Origin: Cytidiella melzeri
Lineage: Eukaryota > Basidiomycota > Agaricomycetes > Polyporales > Irpicaceae
Assembly: GCA_022592445.1 (NCBI GenBank)
Contig: JABYQR010000060.1
Location: 62,001-126,000, forward strand
Direction: 5' to 3'
DNA: 64,000 bases
Positions 21,442-32,951 of this stretch are shown one piece after another (position 1 is the first letter of the stretch; every line of letters begins with the position of its first letter). The notes under the pieces are model-generated. The model saw only the letters and a list, made by a program, of their open reading frames with translations, was not told the origin of the DNA and did not search any database. The position numbers were made by a program, and so were the translations under genes.

Positions 21442-23967
21442 CTACTCTACATCGATGTTGACAATTTTGATATCTTCATACGGCTTGTCCAGCTTGTTGG
21501 TCTTCACGTTTTCGATGGCGTGCACGACCTCCAGCCCGGACAACACACGACCAAAGATAGTGTGCTTCTTGTCGAGCCATGGCGTCGCCGTTGTCGTGAT
21601 GAAGAACTGAGAACCATTCGTCCCAGGACCTGCGTTGGCCATACTGACAGTATATGGCCTGGTTCACTGTAAGCATAATGTCTTTGCTCACAAAATACTA
21701 TCATGAGCACCGACCTATCGTGTTTCAGATCATCAGAAAACTCGTCTTCGAATTCATGGCCCCATATGGATGTCCCACCAGTACCGTCCCCAAGCGGGTC
21801 TCCAGTCTGGATCATGAACTTTGGGATGCAACGATGGAAGAGAACACCCTCGTAGTATCCGCTGCGAGCATGGCCTACAAAGTTCTCAACGGCTTTAGGT
21901 GCTTGTTGGGGGAAGAGCCGGAGATGAATATCGCCGACATCGGTATGTATAGTCGCAGCATTTGCCAGAGGAGATGGTCCATTTTTAGACATTGGAGCAG
22001 CAGAGGCAATCGTCTGCTCTTCTCTTGTTGGGCGTTCGTTGAAGATATCCCTGTCTCCAGACTTGTCATCCCTAGATTGTGGCATGTACTCTCAATATCA
22101 GCAATGCAAGGATAACAGATTTTCACATACTCGGGCTCTGTTCGTGTGAACATGTAGAACCGCTGGCGTTTGTAGCCAGAGCATATAAGTGTTGGATCCC
22201 GAACACCTTTTTCTGCCAACAAAGGATTTGCTGATGCAGCGGAGGCCTGTGCAAACGTAGCAAAGGTCAACACGTCTCCCGGCTAGTGAGTCATGACATA
22301 CCACAGTAGTGCGAGCCTTGGAAGGGGCACCTTGGTAGAGGGTCAGGCGCATCCACCTTACCGTCTCGTCTTTCCCTAGCAACCTTACGACTCTGTTCGT
22401 AACAGTGTTGACAACTATAATAACGAACTCTTCTGAGAATTTCGGTTCCATAAAGTGCATGAAAATAATGACCTTTGATGCCTAATAGTGTCGGATAAAG
22501 CACAAACGCGCCACTTTCATCCCAAATCGCGTTCATCCACATCCCAGGTGTATGCCCATCCAGACCGGGAAGCTCCAGTTCGCGTTCATTAGCCAGACGC
22601 CTTCCGAATTCCATGTCCTCCACTTTGTACACCGCCGTTCCTGCCTGTTGCATCTCCTGTATTGCAGCAAGTGATTCGTCATACCGCCGAGTCATTTTTC
22701 CCGTCAAGAACGAGAAGATGCGAATCTGGCGATCTGGTAAGGAGAACGTCACGAAGGAAGAAGAGTCTGGAGAGAGGGTGATGCATGTTGGAGTTGCTTT
22801 TGTCTGAGATTGGGAGATAGCTAGAGATGTGAGGAATCACTGGTTATTGTTAGGCAGGCGACGAACCTTCTTGAACTCGTACAAGTCCGTCGTAGTCTTG
22901 AAAGACCACATGCCAGGTACATTTTTCGGCAGCTCAAACGGCTCAGCAGGCCTCCAATACTCGATAAAGCCGGACTCGTCTGCAGATATCACTGTATCAT
23001 ACCGGTCGCTGTACTGATCACGTTGTTGGGGCTGGAAATAGGAAGAAGCTGATATTCTGCGAGACTTACTGTTATTATATGTACTGGAGAGCGGTGAAGC
23101 TTGTCAATGGTTTCTAACGGCTGGCCGTCACCGCGACCGTCGTACAGCCGGATTATGCCTGTGTTCTTTTCAGACCTAAACCATCATTAATGCGCCGCGG
23201 GTGGTAGTTCTGTGACAAGACTTACACAGCCAAGAGGCCTAAAGCCTCTCCACGCCTGTGTACCCAGCAGCACGTATTGGGTACATATCCGAGCTTAATC
23301 ATATTGATCATATCTATGTGAGCAGTTCAGATGTAAGCCAAGGAATGAGTACCAGGTAAATAGGCGTACCAAAGTTTACAACATCAAATACTTTTGCGCT
23401 CCCATCCTCAGCCACGCTCGCAAACAGTTGGCCATCGGCATTAGCTGAAACCGCAACAACCGGTGCCAAATGTGCACGGTAGTGCTTGACGAACTCGATT
23501 CCCTGCTCTTGTTTCTTCCACAACTTGAGGTGTCCGTCTATGGATGTAGTAATTAGAAAATCGGTCCTATGAAAACATCGTAAGTGCCAGCTCCCTTGAC
23601 GTGAAGGACAACACGCACTTTGTCATAACCACGAAGTTGATCACATCTCTGTGCATGAAACTCTTCCAGTAACGATCCGCGCTCGGTAAACGATCCAGGT
23701 AAAGCTTCTCGTGTGGCAACACTACGAACCGGGACCACCAAAAGTCAACAAACATGGGTTTGGCAGCCTTTCAACCCTGGCACACGTACCTTTTCGTTTC
23801 TTTTTCACTGAGCCGTTGTCCCCCGCACCTGCTGGCATTGGCATAGGACCGACATCATCGTCTGAGTCGTCCTGTCCTTCAACGCCTGCATTCGCTGGTA
23901 GCGGTTCATCCTCTGGTTCGTGTCCGTTACGCGCACGCTTGCCAAGAACGGTTTCGTCGTCAGACAT
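21442..23967 (-). CDS. PPWD1-type WD40 repeat and cyclophilin peptidyl-prolyl isomerase
   Basis: Multi-exon gene starting [15 protein letters not shown], with an acidic, basic-ended N-terminus. WD40-repeat exons follow ([37 protein letters not shown]). The C-terminus is a complete cyclophilin domain: [54 protein letters not shown] and [12 protein letters not shown]. The catalytic Arg in FHR and the GSQFFI pocket are present. PPWD1 proteins are nuclear and associate with spliceosomes, where they isomerise proline bonds. The domain order and overall length fit the family. I did not fix every small exon. Confidence 0.88.
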
Positions 23968-24770
23968 AAGCTGCGCGTCGAAAGAGTCTAGGTAGAAGAG
24001 GTGCTGTCAGAGTGATACTGATAGAGGTCCGTGCAGCTGTCCTCTGTGGCAGGAAGACAAGAAATGCGGGACTGCAGTAGGCGCCTATGACCTTTCTAAC
24101 CACGACGCCACACTCATGCACTGCGCTACTATGAGAGACCCTCTCAGGCTCATAGCAAGACTGCAGACTTTCACTCACGCCTTATTTGATTGGGCTGAGG
24201 TTGCGTGTGGGATGTGACAGCTTTTCACCTGGGATTTTTTGCGGCAATCCAGTTTGCCCTTCTCTCGTTGAAGACTCAAGAGCAGGTTGTGCTTGAGATT
24301 TCTCGGCAAGCTTCTACTTATCTAGTAATAAACTTGAGACTGCCAACTCTTTGAGGTTTGGGGGATTACCAGCGGCGCATGACAGCCTCGAGATAGAAAA
24401 TTTCGAGCTTGTCATAACGAAGGGTGGTATGCAGACCTTGAGGCCTGCAACGTATGCCTTATAGATTGCACACTAATGGAGAGACCAACTTCGCCAACAA
24501 ATCTGCTCTTGTGTACTTATTAACTATGCGAACAGGCTGTGGCCAGCCGTGGGAAAGACCTCGGCACCTACCAAAATAGGACCTCCCACCGCTGACTCAG
24601 CATGTCGGATCACCCTCGAAACTTCTCTGGGCCTTGCACAACGTCGACCATCCGCAAAACGCTTGCGTGTGCCGCCACGCGTCCCTCTCGTCCTCATACA
24701 TACATATACCCTGCCCACACGGAGAGGGGCGCCATACTCTTACAATCTCTTCCACCAACGCAAACGAAGA
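23968..24770. other. Divergent intergenic region between PPWD1 and AN1 genes
   Basis: Contains the promoters of both genes. A small ORF overlapping 24549-24770 is in frame with the AN1 protein but upstream of its natural start. No other feature was recognised. Confidence 0.5.
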
Positions 24771-26079
24771 ATGACCTCCACAAGTAACGCCGAGCTACTT
24801 GAAATCGGCCACCAATGCTCCTTGTCAACCTGCAACCTCGTCGACTTCCTCCCTTTCAAATGCCAACACTGCTCGCAACCGTATTGTGGGGAGCACTTCC
24901 TGCCTAAGAAGCATCAATGCGCAGTGTACGACGAGAGCAAATTTGACCGCGTCGCCCCTTCATGTGCGTACTCTTCATCCTCACGAACAAACAGTCCTGA
25001 TATACATTATTGCATAGGTCCACTATGCAGCGAACCGGTGTCCATACCTCCTGGTCAAGATCCCAACGTGCGCATGGAACGACACATATCCGCAGAGTGC
25101 TCTGTCACGACCGGGAAAGTCAAGACCTCTTCCGTGCCCCACTGCGCCCAGCCCAAGTGCGGCAAATTGCTCTTTGCGCCTATCCAATGTGTCGTACGTT
25201 CTAATCTCTACTACTCAAACGTTCAGGGCGTACTCTGACTGCCTTGTGTTCATGCAGAGCTGTAGACAGCAATATTGTCCCTCTCACAGGTTTCCAAAGG
25301 ACCATACGTGTCCTTCACTCTCGGTTTCGAATGGAAAGGCCACGGCCAGCGAAAGCAGACCCAAGCAACCTTCAGCTGCTGCTGGCGCCGCAGCGTTGGC
25401 TGCCTTCAAACGCGCTGTACCTTCAACGAAATCATCCACGCCAACAACCGTGAACTCCGAAGTAATAGCAACAGCCCCTGCGATACCTAAGAAGAGCACT
25501 CCTGTCACCACCTCGCCTGCGTCTCCGTCACATAAACACAACGCCACCAATCCGTTCTCAAAGACCGATCGGTGAGTCCCGGTTTCACCACTTTTTTCCT
25601 TAGTGATCACTCAACGAAACTCTAGTTCTCTATATTCTTCATCGACATCTGTGCCTGTTTTGTTATCTAATAACGACGCTATCGACGCTGTCAACAACAA
25701 CACCCACAACAACACCAACGGGCCAACCTTCAACGACCCGCCGGCGCGATGTACACCGAAACCGACAACGTCTCGTCTCCCGTTCGTGCCCCCTCCGCTC
25801 TTCGGCTACGCATGAATTCCACTGTATCTCGGACTCAAACACGACCGAATTTGTATCTATACGCTCCTTGTATCGTTATCCACATCCGCACCTTATCATC
25901 AACTTAATAATCTCGATACCAATCAATGAAACAGTCGAGCAAAGGCAGAAAGGGAGAGCCGACTGAAAGCTATGCAGGCGAGGGCGCGCAAGGGGCTGTT
26001 AAGCGCGGAGGAGCAGGCGATTTTGAAGGCGGAGGAGGAGGAAGCTGTGAAGAGGCAGGACGGTTGTATTGTGGCTTGA
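24771..26079 (+). CDS. Two-domain AN1 zinc-finger protein with C-terminal CaaX-like end
   Basis: Exons 24771-24963, 25018-25193, 25258-25571 and 25935-26079 total 828 nt in phase, giving 275 residues. The first AN1 finger is near residues 14-52 (CSLSTCNLVDFLPFKCQHCS...CGEHFLPKKHQC). The second is PHCAQPKCGKLLFAPIQC...CPSHRFPKDHTC. The final 47 residues contain an Arg/Lys/Glu-rich helix (AKAERESRLKAMQARARKG) and end GCIVA, where the last four (CIVA) fit a CaaX prenylation box. This resembles ZFAND2-type proteasome-associated stress proteins and Cuz1-like proteins. The last intron is long (363 bp) and contains a decoy ORF. Confidence 0.85.
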
Positions 26080-26396
26080 TTGCTTCACTTGTCAAGACTG
26101 GACATCAATATACCCAGAACAACTTCTGTTGCGGTCGTGACATTTATTTTGAGGCTTAATTCTACCTAGAAAGTTCACGACATCGTGCGCCGCCGCAATT
26201 ACGAAAGCCAAAGTTTATAATTTATGAGTCCAGGGCGTGTATTCACTATACAATTGACTGTCGAGAATGTTCGTAATCAAGCTACCACGAACGCCGCGTG
26301 CCGAGTGTGTCAATGGTAGCATGCAATGATGGCAGCCAGAAAAACGTGTGAAGCACGTTTTCTCGCCGCACTTGTCGTATTGCAAAAAGAACTTGT

Positions 26397-26854
26397 TCAG
26401 CAGCACATCTCGCATGGGCAGCCTGCGATAAACAAACCGAGTCAGAGGCCTGTTCTGCAATAACAGGGGGTTGAGATGAGGTGGGTACAACGTACAAATG
26501 ATGTCTGCGAAGCACTCGCAACAGTCCTTGCAGCACTCAAAGCAGAGGAAACACTCTAGCGCGCCGAGGAAGCAGTCCTACGCATTTGTCGTTTTGAGCC
26601 AACGGGAAAAGGAAGAGCATGGTATGAACGTTACCTTTCCAGCGCCTCCTCCCCTCAATCTAGAGGCCTTCTGGCATTGCTGTTGGCTGTTGTTACGCTG
26701 AGGAGGGTTCATCACGCCTGAGAAAGAGAAAAAGAGGTGACGGTTAGCGAAGTGGGGGGAAAAGATAAGAGGTTGAAATGTCAGGCAAACACGTACTCAT
26801 TTGCACAGCCTGGGGCTGAGTAGCGGTGGTCATGACGGGCTTGGGAGCGTCCAT
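26397..26854 (-). CDS. Small cysteine-rich CYSTM-like protein, 82 residues
   Basis: Four tiny exons on the minus strand, 26854-26797, 26717-26635, 26577-26496 and 26422-26397, add to 249 nt with perfect phase. The start is MDAPKPVMTTATQPQ. A Gln/Asn-rich N-terminus leads to RLRGGGAGKDCFLGALECF and then a Cys-rich tail ending ADIICCPCEMCC. Dense CC pairs next to a hydrophobic stretch fit cysteine-rich tail-anchored (CYSTM-like) proteins linked to stress responses in eukaryotes. Mushroom genomes carry close relatives, as I recall. No exon is long enough to show as an ORF, so automated annotation could easily miss it. Confidence 0.83.
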
Positions 26855-27778
26855 TTGTTGGTTGGGTTTCGAAAATAAGGGGAGAGAGGTTGAGCAAAGT
26901 GGTGTGTAGGAGGAGAGAAAGAGAGGGCCGACGGAGGCGTTTCGAGACCGCAGCTTTATGTTGGGGGAGCAAATGAGATCATAGGATACATTTGGCGCCC
27001 TGGGTTGAATTTCACCTACATATTACCCGAACTATTGCTATAAATAGGTCGTGGTATGACACGCTTCGTCCGCCCGGCGCACCGCCGTACACTCGAGTAA
27101 AATGTCGGTCATGATGCATGATCACTCATGGCTACACATAACTTGAGAGTATCGCCACCTGGATGTGCGACGAAGTAACATCTAGGGAGTAAGTTGTTCC
27201 CTCATAATAAGTAGACAGCAGCAACACACCGTGGATGCTGTGAGTTATGGACCCCAGACTATACATGGCCTAGCCACAAGTACTGCAATGACATGGATAA
27301 CCTCTGGCCTCGATACGGGACGCTGCGATACTGGCGCTGCAAACTATGTCACAATGACGGTGATCACCGCTCGCCAGCCAGTGGGAAAGCCTTCAACAAA
27401 CAACCGGGGGTGAAAGGAGGAGACAAAGCTCGGGCGAGCGAAGGGATCACAGTTCGCGGACTACCCATGCCTGTTTATATCTAGCACGAGCAACATCATG
27501 TCTTGTCTTTATCACGCAATATGACCTGGCCCTCGAGCACGCAAACCACGCGCCATAAGTAGTCACAACCATCTTCGAGGCCAATCACTTGCTTGCGATA
27601 GTGTACCAAAGCTCGAAAGAACATGATTACTTAAGCGGATAGCGATGTAGATGACAGGCGATATCGGAGAGTTTGAGAGATGGCGAGGAGCGTAACGATT
27701 GTGCGTATGTGTTGGGTGTTTCAAAGAGAAAATGTCCAAAGGGAGGGGTAAAAGTCCGATAGTTAGCAGCGTGAACGC
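26855..27778. other. Intergenic region
   Basis: Promoter of the CYSTM-like gene lies at its left side. Short ORFs (27231-27484) have no recognisable motif. Confidence 0.45.
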
Positions 27779-28313
27779 TCAAGCAGTGATGGTGAACGGC
27801 TTTGAAGCGTCGCCAGAGTCTCCAAGCACTGTTGGTACCAGTCAGTACCAGATCAACAGTCAACGTAGTCATGACACGCACAGACGACAATGTAAGTGTC
27901 ACGAGGCACAACGCTTGGTACGGTCACGTTGACGGCACCGTCACCAAGCTTGAAGCCGTTGGCGAGGGGGTTCGCTAGGAAGGCGGTGAGCTTGAGGCTC
28001 AAGACGGATAGGACTGGTCAGACGTACTGATATTGAGATGCTCGTTGCCACTGGTGTCGCCGGGGATAGTGTACCCCAACAACAAAAAGCCGGTGGTGTT
28101 CTTGCCAGCGTCGTCGAGGCCACTGATGTCCCAGGTGACAGTCTGCACCTGTCCGGCACTCCAGACGGTACCGGTGGTGGGCTCGGTGACGGGGGGCGCG
28201 AACACTTCGAACTCGACCGGTTTGACGGTACGGGCGACGACGCCGGGGGCAGCGTTCGCGGCGGTGGCGAGAAGAATAGCAGAGACGACGGTGAGGAAAC
28301 GTGCGCCGAACAT
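27779..28313 (-). CDS. Secreted Kre9/Knh1-like (Ser-Thr-rich GPI-family domain) protein
   Basis: Exons 28313-28028, 27974-27882 and 27828-27779 sum to 429 nt, giving 142 residues. The signal peptide is MFGARFLTVVSAILLATAANA, cleaved before APGVV. The domain pattern is classic: VFAPPVTEPTTGTVWSAGQV, TVTWDISGL, NPLANGFKLGDG, then YIVVLLGDSGD and FTITA. Family members are extracellular or cell-wall proteins connected with beta-glucan assembly. This one stops right after the domain, without the Ser/Thr-rich GPI tail, so it is probably freely secreted. Confidence 0.85.
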
Positions 28314-29403
28314 CGTATGTGTCGTGTAAGTGGTTGTCGTGGACGTTATGTGGGGGGTTTACGAGTGGTTGGGTAGGAGAATTCGAAGGTGAGAGGAGCA
28401 GAGAAGGGAAAGGATACCCTTTTCACGCCTCTGCTCGCTGTGGTTTTATACGGCACACCCGCTTCACCGGCGTCATCGTCATGGGTGCTTCTAGGAGGAT
28501 CTTGGCGAACCACAATAGCCTGTTTTGGCAAGAAGCCTGCTGGCGGTCACGAGCGAGTTTCAGAATCTCAGACCAGCGTCTTGTCGTGAAGGGAGAAGTG
28601 CTTCTTCGTGCAACCATGGACGCTTCTTTTTTTGCTTTACGGGGCGGGCATTCTTCCTGAACCGCACTTTGGGAGACCGTCCTCTTCGCCGATGGGGAAG
28701 GGAACTTGGCGATGGGACTGTGGGCGGAGAAACAACAGCTCACACATCAGTAAGCTGTTGATTGATGTCAAGCTTCCTCCTGTTTCACTCACCATTAATC
28801 TGTTGTAGTGCGCCGTGACGGGCACGGTAAGTAACAAACGGCTGATTAGCGAGACATATGTTGGAACATCAGACGTGCTGTGATACTCATAGTACTCAGC
28901 ATTCCTTGAGGTGTTATTTTAGAAGATCGTCTATGCCCGCTTGCTCGAGCAAGGCCAGGATTACTCTGTCGGCTGATGTGCGACTGCAGTGTGTAATCAC
29001 ACTACAGTACTGAACGTGGACGTTGTGGCACTGGGAGAGCCGTTGTCTCGGATTGGGTTTCGGATGATCGGCATCTATTCGCAGTAGTAAGACCCCGGAC
29101 ACCTCGTTCAACGCGTCGCGCTCCTGCCTGTGTCTCACTTGAAACCACCACCTCAATGCCTATGCTGCACCTCTGAGCAGCTTTGGAGGGACAGACTCTC
29201 TGCAGAGACGAAAGGAATCGCATGCGAGCTCATCACTGCTCTCGACCAACGCAAACATACCGCACTCGCGCTCCTTTACGGCGTCCTCGTTACCCCAAAC
29301 CTTCCTTCTTGCCCACCGAGGCCGCCAAATTGCGCAATCCGAGTCTGACTAAGTCAATCGAACTCACAAGACTGCGCGCACGCCACACAGCCACAGTACA
29401 AGT
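28314..29403. other. Divergent intergenic region
   Basis: About 1.1 kb shared by the Kre9-like and MFS genes. No coding motif was recognised among the short ORFs. Confidence 0.45.
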
Positions 29404-32109
29404 ATGGCAGCGTCATCTCGCGTGTCTGGCTTTTGGTCCGTACACTCAGACGACATGGGCTACTATGGCCGCCGCGACGAAGAGGTTGGCTTGGTCTCTG
29501 GCGCAGAGGACGAGGAAGAGGACGTCTATGACGGACGAACTCCATTGGACAGGACTATCGACAAGATAGGGATGGGTATGTTTTGCTCTATGCTCACTTT
29601 ACTGGCGGAGTGATCTCGGATACGAGACTTATTATGAGACACTGCGCATAGGAAGTTATCAATGGACTCTGCTTTCGTTGTGCGGCTTTGGTGAGTCCTA
29701 TACGCGCAGTCAACGTTCTTTAATCCAACGCATGCCTGCGCGGTTCTCAAGGATGGCTGGCGGATAACGTGAGTGTGATCTTCTTGCAAACAAGTACATG
29801 ACTTGTTCTTGACGATAGGCTCAACAAGATGTGGATACAAGCCATTGCCATAATCCTACCCAGGGTACAGCAGCACTTTAGTGGTAAGTCACATTCGTGA
29901 TTACGATAGTCTCTGTGCCCTTACAGAGCACTGTCGGTAGTACCTGACCGGTATGTTGGCACCCTATCGTCATCCATGTTCGCGGGCATGATGTTTGGGG
30001 CAGTAGGCTGGGGGACTTGTGAGTTCCATGCGCAGTTATCTTTAGTGTCCCGCCTGACACGCACATCCTGTAGGCTCAGACCTCATGGGTCGTACGGCCG
30101 CTTTCAATGCGACACTATTCCTGACAGCTGTTTTTGGTGTACTGGCTTCTTTCGCCAACACCTTTACATCCTTGTGCATTGCTCTCTTCTTGCTCGGCAG
30201 CGCAGTAGGGGTGTGTATCTCCTCACGTCTTGTACTCGTACTGAACTGACTGTTTCTCGCAATCCAGGGGTCAATGCCCACTGACGGAACGCTACTGTTG
30301 GAGCATATGCCGAACGGGAAACAATACTTGGTGACAGCGTTGTCAGTCTTCTTCTCCGTTGGCTCAGTGGTCTCGGCTGTCATCGCTTTGATTGTCATCC
30401 CCTCTCGATCATGTCCACCAGCCCCGGAAGCCTGCGACGTCGCAACACAAAACATGGGCTGGAAATACCTGCTCATCTCTCTTGGCTTGATTGTGAGTCC
30501 TTGAAATCACTTGATACGCCATGCCAATCGGCGCCCTGAATCGGTTCTCAAGACTTTGGCGATGTTCATCGCAAGAATGGTATTTTTTCGCCTACACGAG
30601 TCTCCTCGCTACCTGGTCCACGCCGGTCGTCACCAAGAGGCCATTGAATCTCTACAGATGATATCTAAATTCAACGGCGGGGAACTCGAACTCGATTTGG
30701 AAGACGTGCAAGATCATCGTGATCCGTCGCACAATTCTGCTGCCAATGGAGAGGCGTCAGCTGCAGCCGGAAGATCGGCGTCGCCACCTAAAATTGTCGT
30801 CTTTGACGCAGATGCCTCAGCGGAGCCTGCAGCACGGACCCTTCATATGCAGACGAGCCGTGAGGTGCTTCGGGGCTCTTCAGAGTCGAGGCCGTTGGAT
30901 TATAGCTCGACTGGCGAGGCAGGCGTCAACCTCAGCGATCACACTTTCCAAACTCCACAGATAATAAGTGGGAATGCGAGCGATAGTACCGCAGTCGCTA
31001 CACCCGCAGAGGAGGAGGAAGAGGACTACATCAAGGCTGCTCGGAGGCCGAGACATACACGGTCCAGGCGGTCTTTGAACCGTTCGAGCACTGCTTCGAT
31101 CATGGAGACCAAGTCGTCGAAGCTGTATTGGGCACTGCCGCGCGTGATCAGGAACCCGATGGCGGCGTGGGTTGACAGAGTCGCGATGGTGCTTACGCCG
31201 GAGTGGTTGCGCACGACGCTGTTAGTTTGGGCAACGTGGTGTTCAATGTCGCTGGGTGAGTTTTCTGTTCTCGGTGACGATGTAATCTTGAGTACTTATC
31301 CGTCTGATAGCGTATACGATGTTCAATGTCTATTTGCCGAAGTTGCTGGAGGGCCGAGGTGGGGACGACGGAGCGCTAAAATCTCTGTCAGGTAATTTGT
31401 GGGATGTAGTGATATACACCGTCGGTGGTTGTCCAGGTGCTATTGTAAGTGCTTGAGAAATCGTCGGTGGTATGAGTTCAGGTTTGCTGACGTGGTTTCT
31501 GCTAGATTGGAGCGTGGCTGGTAGATTCGAGACTCGGACGTCGTTGGTCATTGGCGGGTAGCACTCTCCTCACCTCGCTCTTCTGTTTATTCTTTGTCTA
31601 TGCTCAGCGTCCGTGGGCTGTACAGGCGAGTACCGTTGGTATCAGCTTGAGTGCTACGGTGAGTGCGGCTCGCTACCGTGATGTGAGCTTTGTTGGCTGA
31701 TCAGTTTGTTCGCAGGCGATGTGGGCTGTATTGTACGGATGGACCCCGGAGATTTTCGATACCAAAGGTAAAATCAAATGAGATTGATGCATGAGTGCTG
31801 CCGACTTGCGCTAAACTCACTCTTACTTGTTACTAGTGCGAGGTACCGCTTGTGGCATCGCGTCTGCCCTGTCTCGAATGTGAGGACAATCTTCTATTGC
31901 TGGATGTTGCTGCAGCACCTGTTGACGCATGTTTGATTCCGTGCAGTGGCGGAATGATTGCCCCTTTACTCGGTGGTGCGCTCCTTATGGTGGACGCGTC
32001 CTTTCCCGTTTACGCCAGCATCATGATCTTTCTTGTGGCGGTAGTGTCCGTTCTGATGTTGCGTGGGCACGAAGGGAATAGGGGTGGTGCGGGAGGGCTG
32101 ACGCATTGA
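29404..32109 (+). CDS. Major facilitator transporter of the SV2/SVOP type
   Basis: Many short exons. N-terminal cytosolic Asp/Glu-rich region (MAASSRVSG...), then RTIDKIGMGSYQW, WIQAIAIILPRVQ, SSSMFAGMMFGAVGWG, CSDLMGR and PTDGTLLLEHMP in the first bundle. RLHESPRYLVHAGRHQEA is the central-loop signature of the sugar-porter/SV2 group. The loop is long and acidic (about 30700-31100). Second-bundle features are GAWLVDSRLGRRWSLAG, LYGWTPEIFDTKVRGTACG and GGMIAPLLGGALL. The substrate is unknown; homologues are annotated as organic-anion or sugar transporters of the plasma or vacuolar membrane. All key motifs are present and the exons stay in phase where checked. Confidence 0.85.
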
Positions 32110-32280
32110 GGGACATATAGACGTCCATGGACTGTTTATGTTGTACCCAATACTGTATTCATAATTTATATCGTTGCGTTCGATGCTGTCTCAGAAGACA
32201 CTAGAAAACGACAATATACACAACATATAGCGATACTCCTGTGTCTGAGCCCTCTCGCTGCGCAGATGACCTAGAGATCT

Positions 32281-32951
32281 CTAGACTGGAGGTTTGACAA
32301 TTCCCGGACTGAGTTTGTAGTATACAATGTTAGAGTCCTCTGCGTTTATTGCGAGGTAAATATGCGGAGGTTTTCCCATGTCCTCGAATGCGTCGCGAAA
32401 CCTGTAGTGGCATTCAGCGTTTGTATGCGCATACGCGCGGATGCGGTGAGAATCGGTCAGTTCTTACCATGACAGCGATAGTGACTCGGACAGTGAACAC
32501 GGTATGACGTACAGAACCGCCGTCTGTTTGCTCAAAAGGCGGGTGAGCCTGGAAGAGGGGTTGGGGTTTACGGTGAACGAGACGACAGCTTACCGTGTTC
32601 GGTCTTTGACCCTTGAACGCTCCCCTCGAGCACGAAGGGACCTCAAACACTTCCAGGTCCTCCCATTGTTGCGCTGAAAAAAAACCGCAGAACGGAAGAT
32701 TACACGAACAGGAGTTTGGTTAGCAGAGGGTAAATCCCGCGATGCGGAGCGGCCGCTTGTTTTGTATAGAGAGGAAAGGGAAGGGGAGGGGAGGGGAGGA
32801 GGGAGGGGGGGGGGGGGGGGGACGAACCAAGTTTGAGATCGTTGTATGTCTGGAGAAGCGAACCTGCTGTCCGGGGATATTTGGTGGTTAATTCAGATAA
32901 CAATGCGTACTGATTTTGTGGTTTGAACATGAACACGTAAAAGGAGGACAT
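32281..32951 (-). CDS. SEN15: tRNA-splicing endonuclease subunit Sen15
   Basis: Exons 32951-32828, 32673-32594, 32523-32468 and 32401-32281 join in phase to 381 nt (126 residues). Diagnostic segments are TTKYPRTAGSLLQTYNDL, QWEDLEVFEVPSCSRG, YVIPCSLSESLSLSWFRDAF and the terminal LAINAEDSNIVYYKLSPG followed by IVKPPV. Sen15 is a structural subunit of the nuclear endonuclease that cuts introns from pre-tRNAs. The first intron (154 bp) begins with a C homopolymer of about 16 bases on the coding strand. The start at 32951 is the first ATG in frame; an extra upstream exon cannot be excluded. Tail-to-tail with the MFS gene. Confidence 0.85.
32806..32821 (+). repeat. Poly-G run within the first Sen15 intron
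   Basis: About 16 consecutive G on the plus strand, preceded by further G-rich repeats from 32773. It lies immediately inside the donor side of the intron. Confidence 0.85.

Noticed and set aside
25603..25815. ORF proposed as the C-terminus of the AN1 protein
   Set aside because: It lies within an intron; splicing 25571 to 25935 gives a family-like end and a CaaX box in phase.
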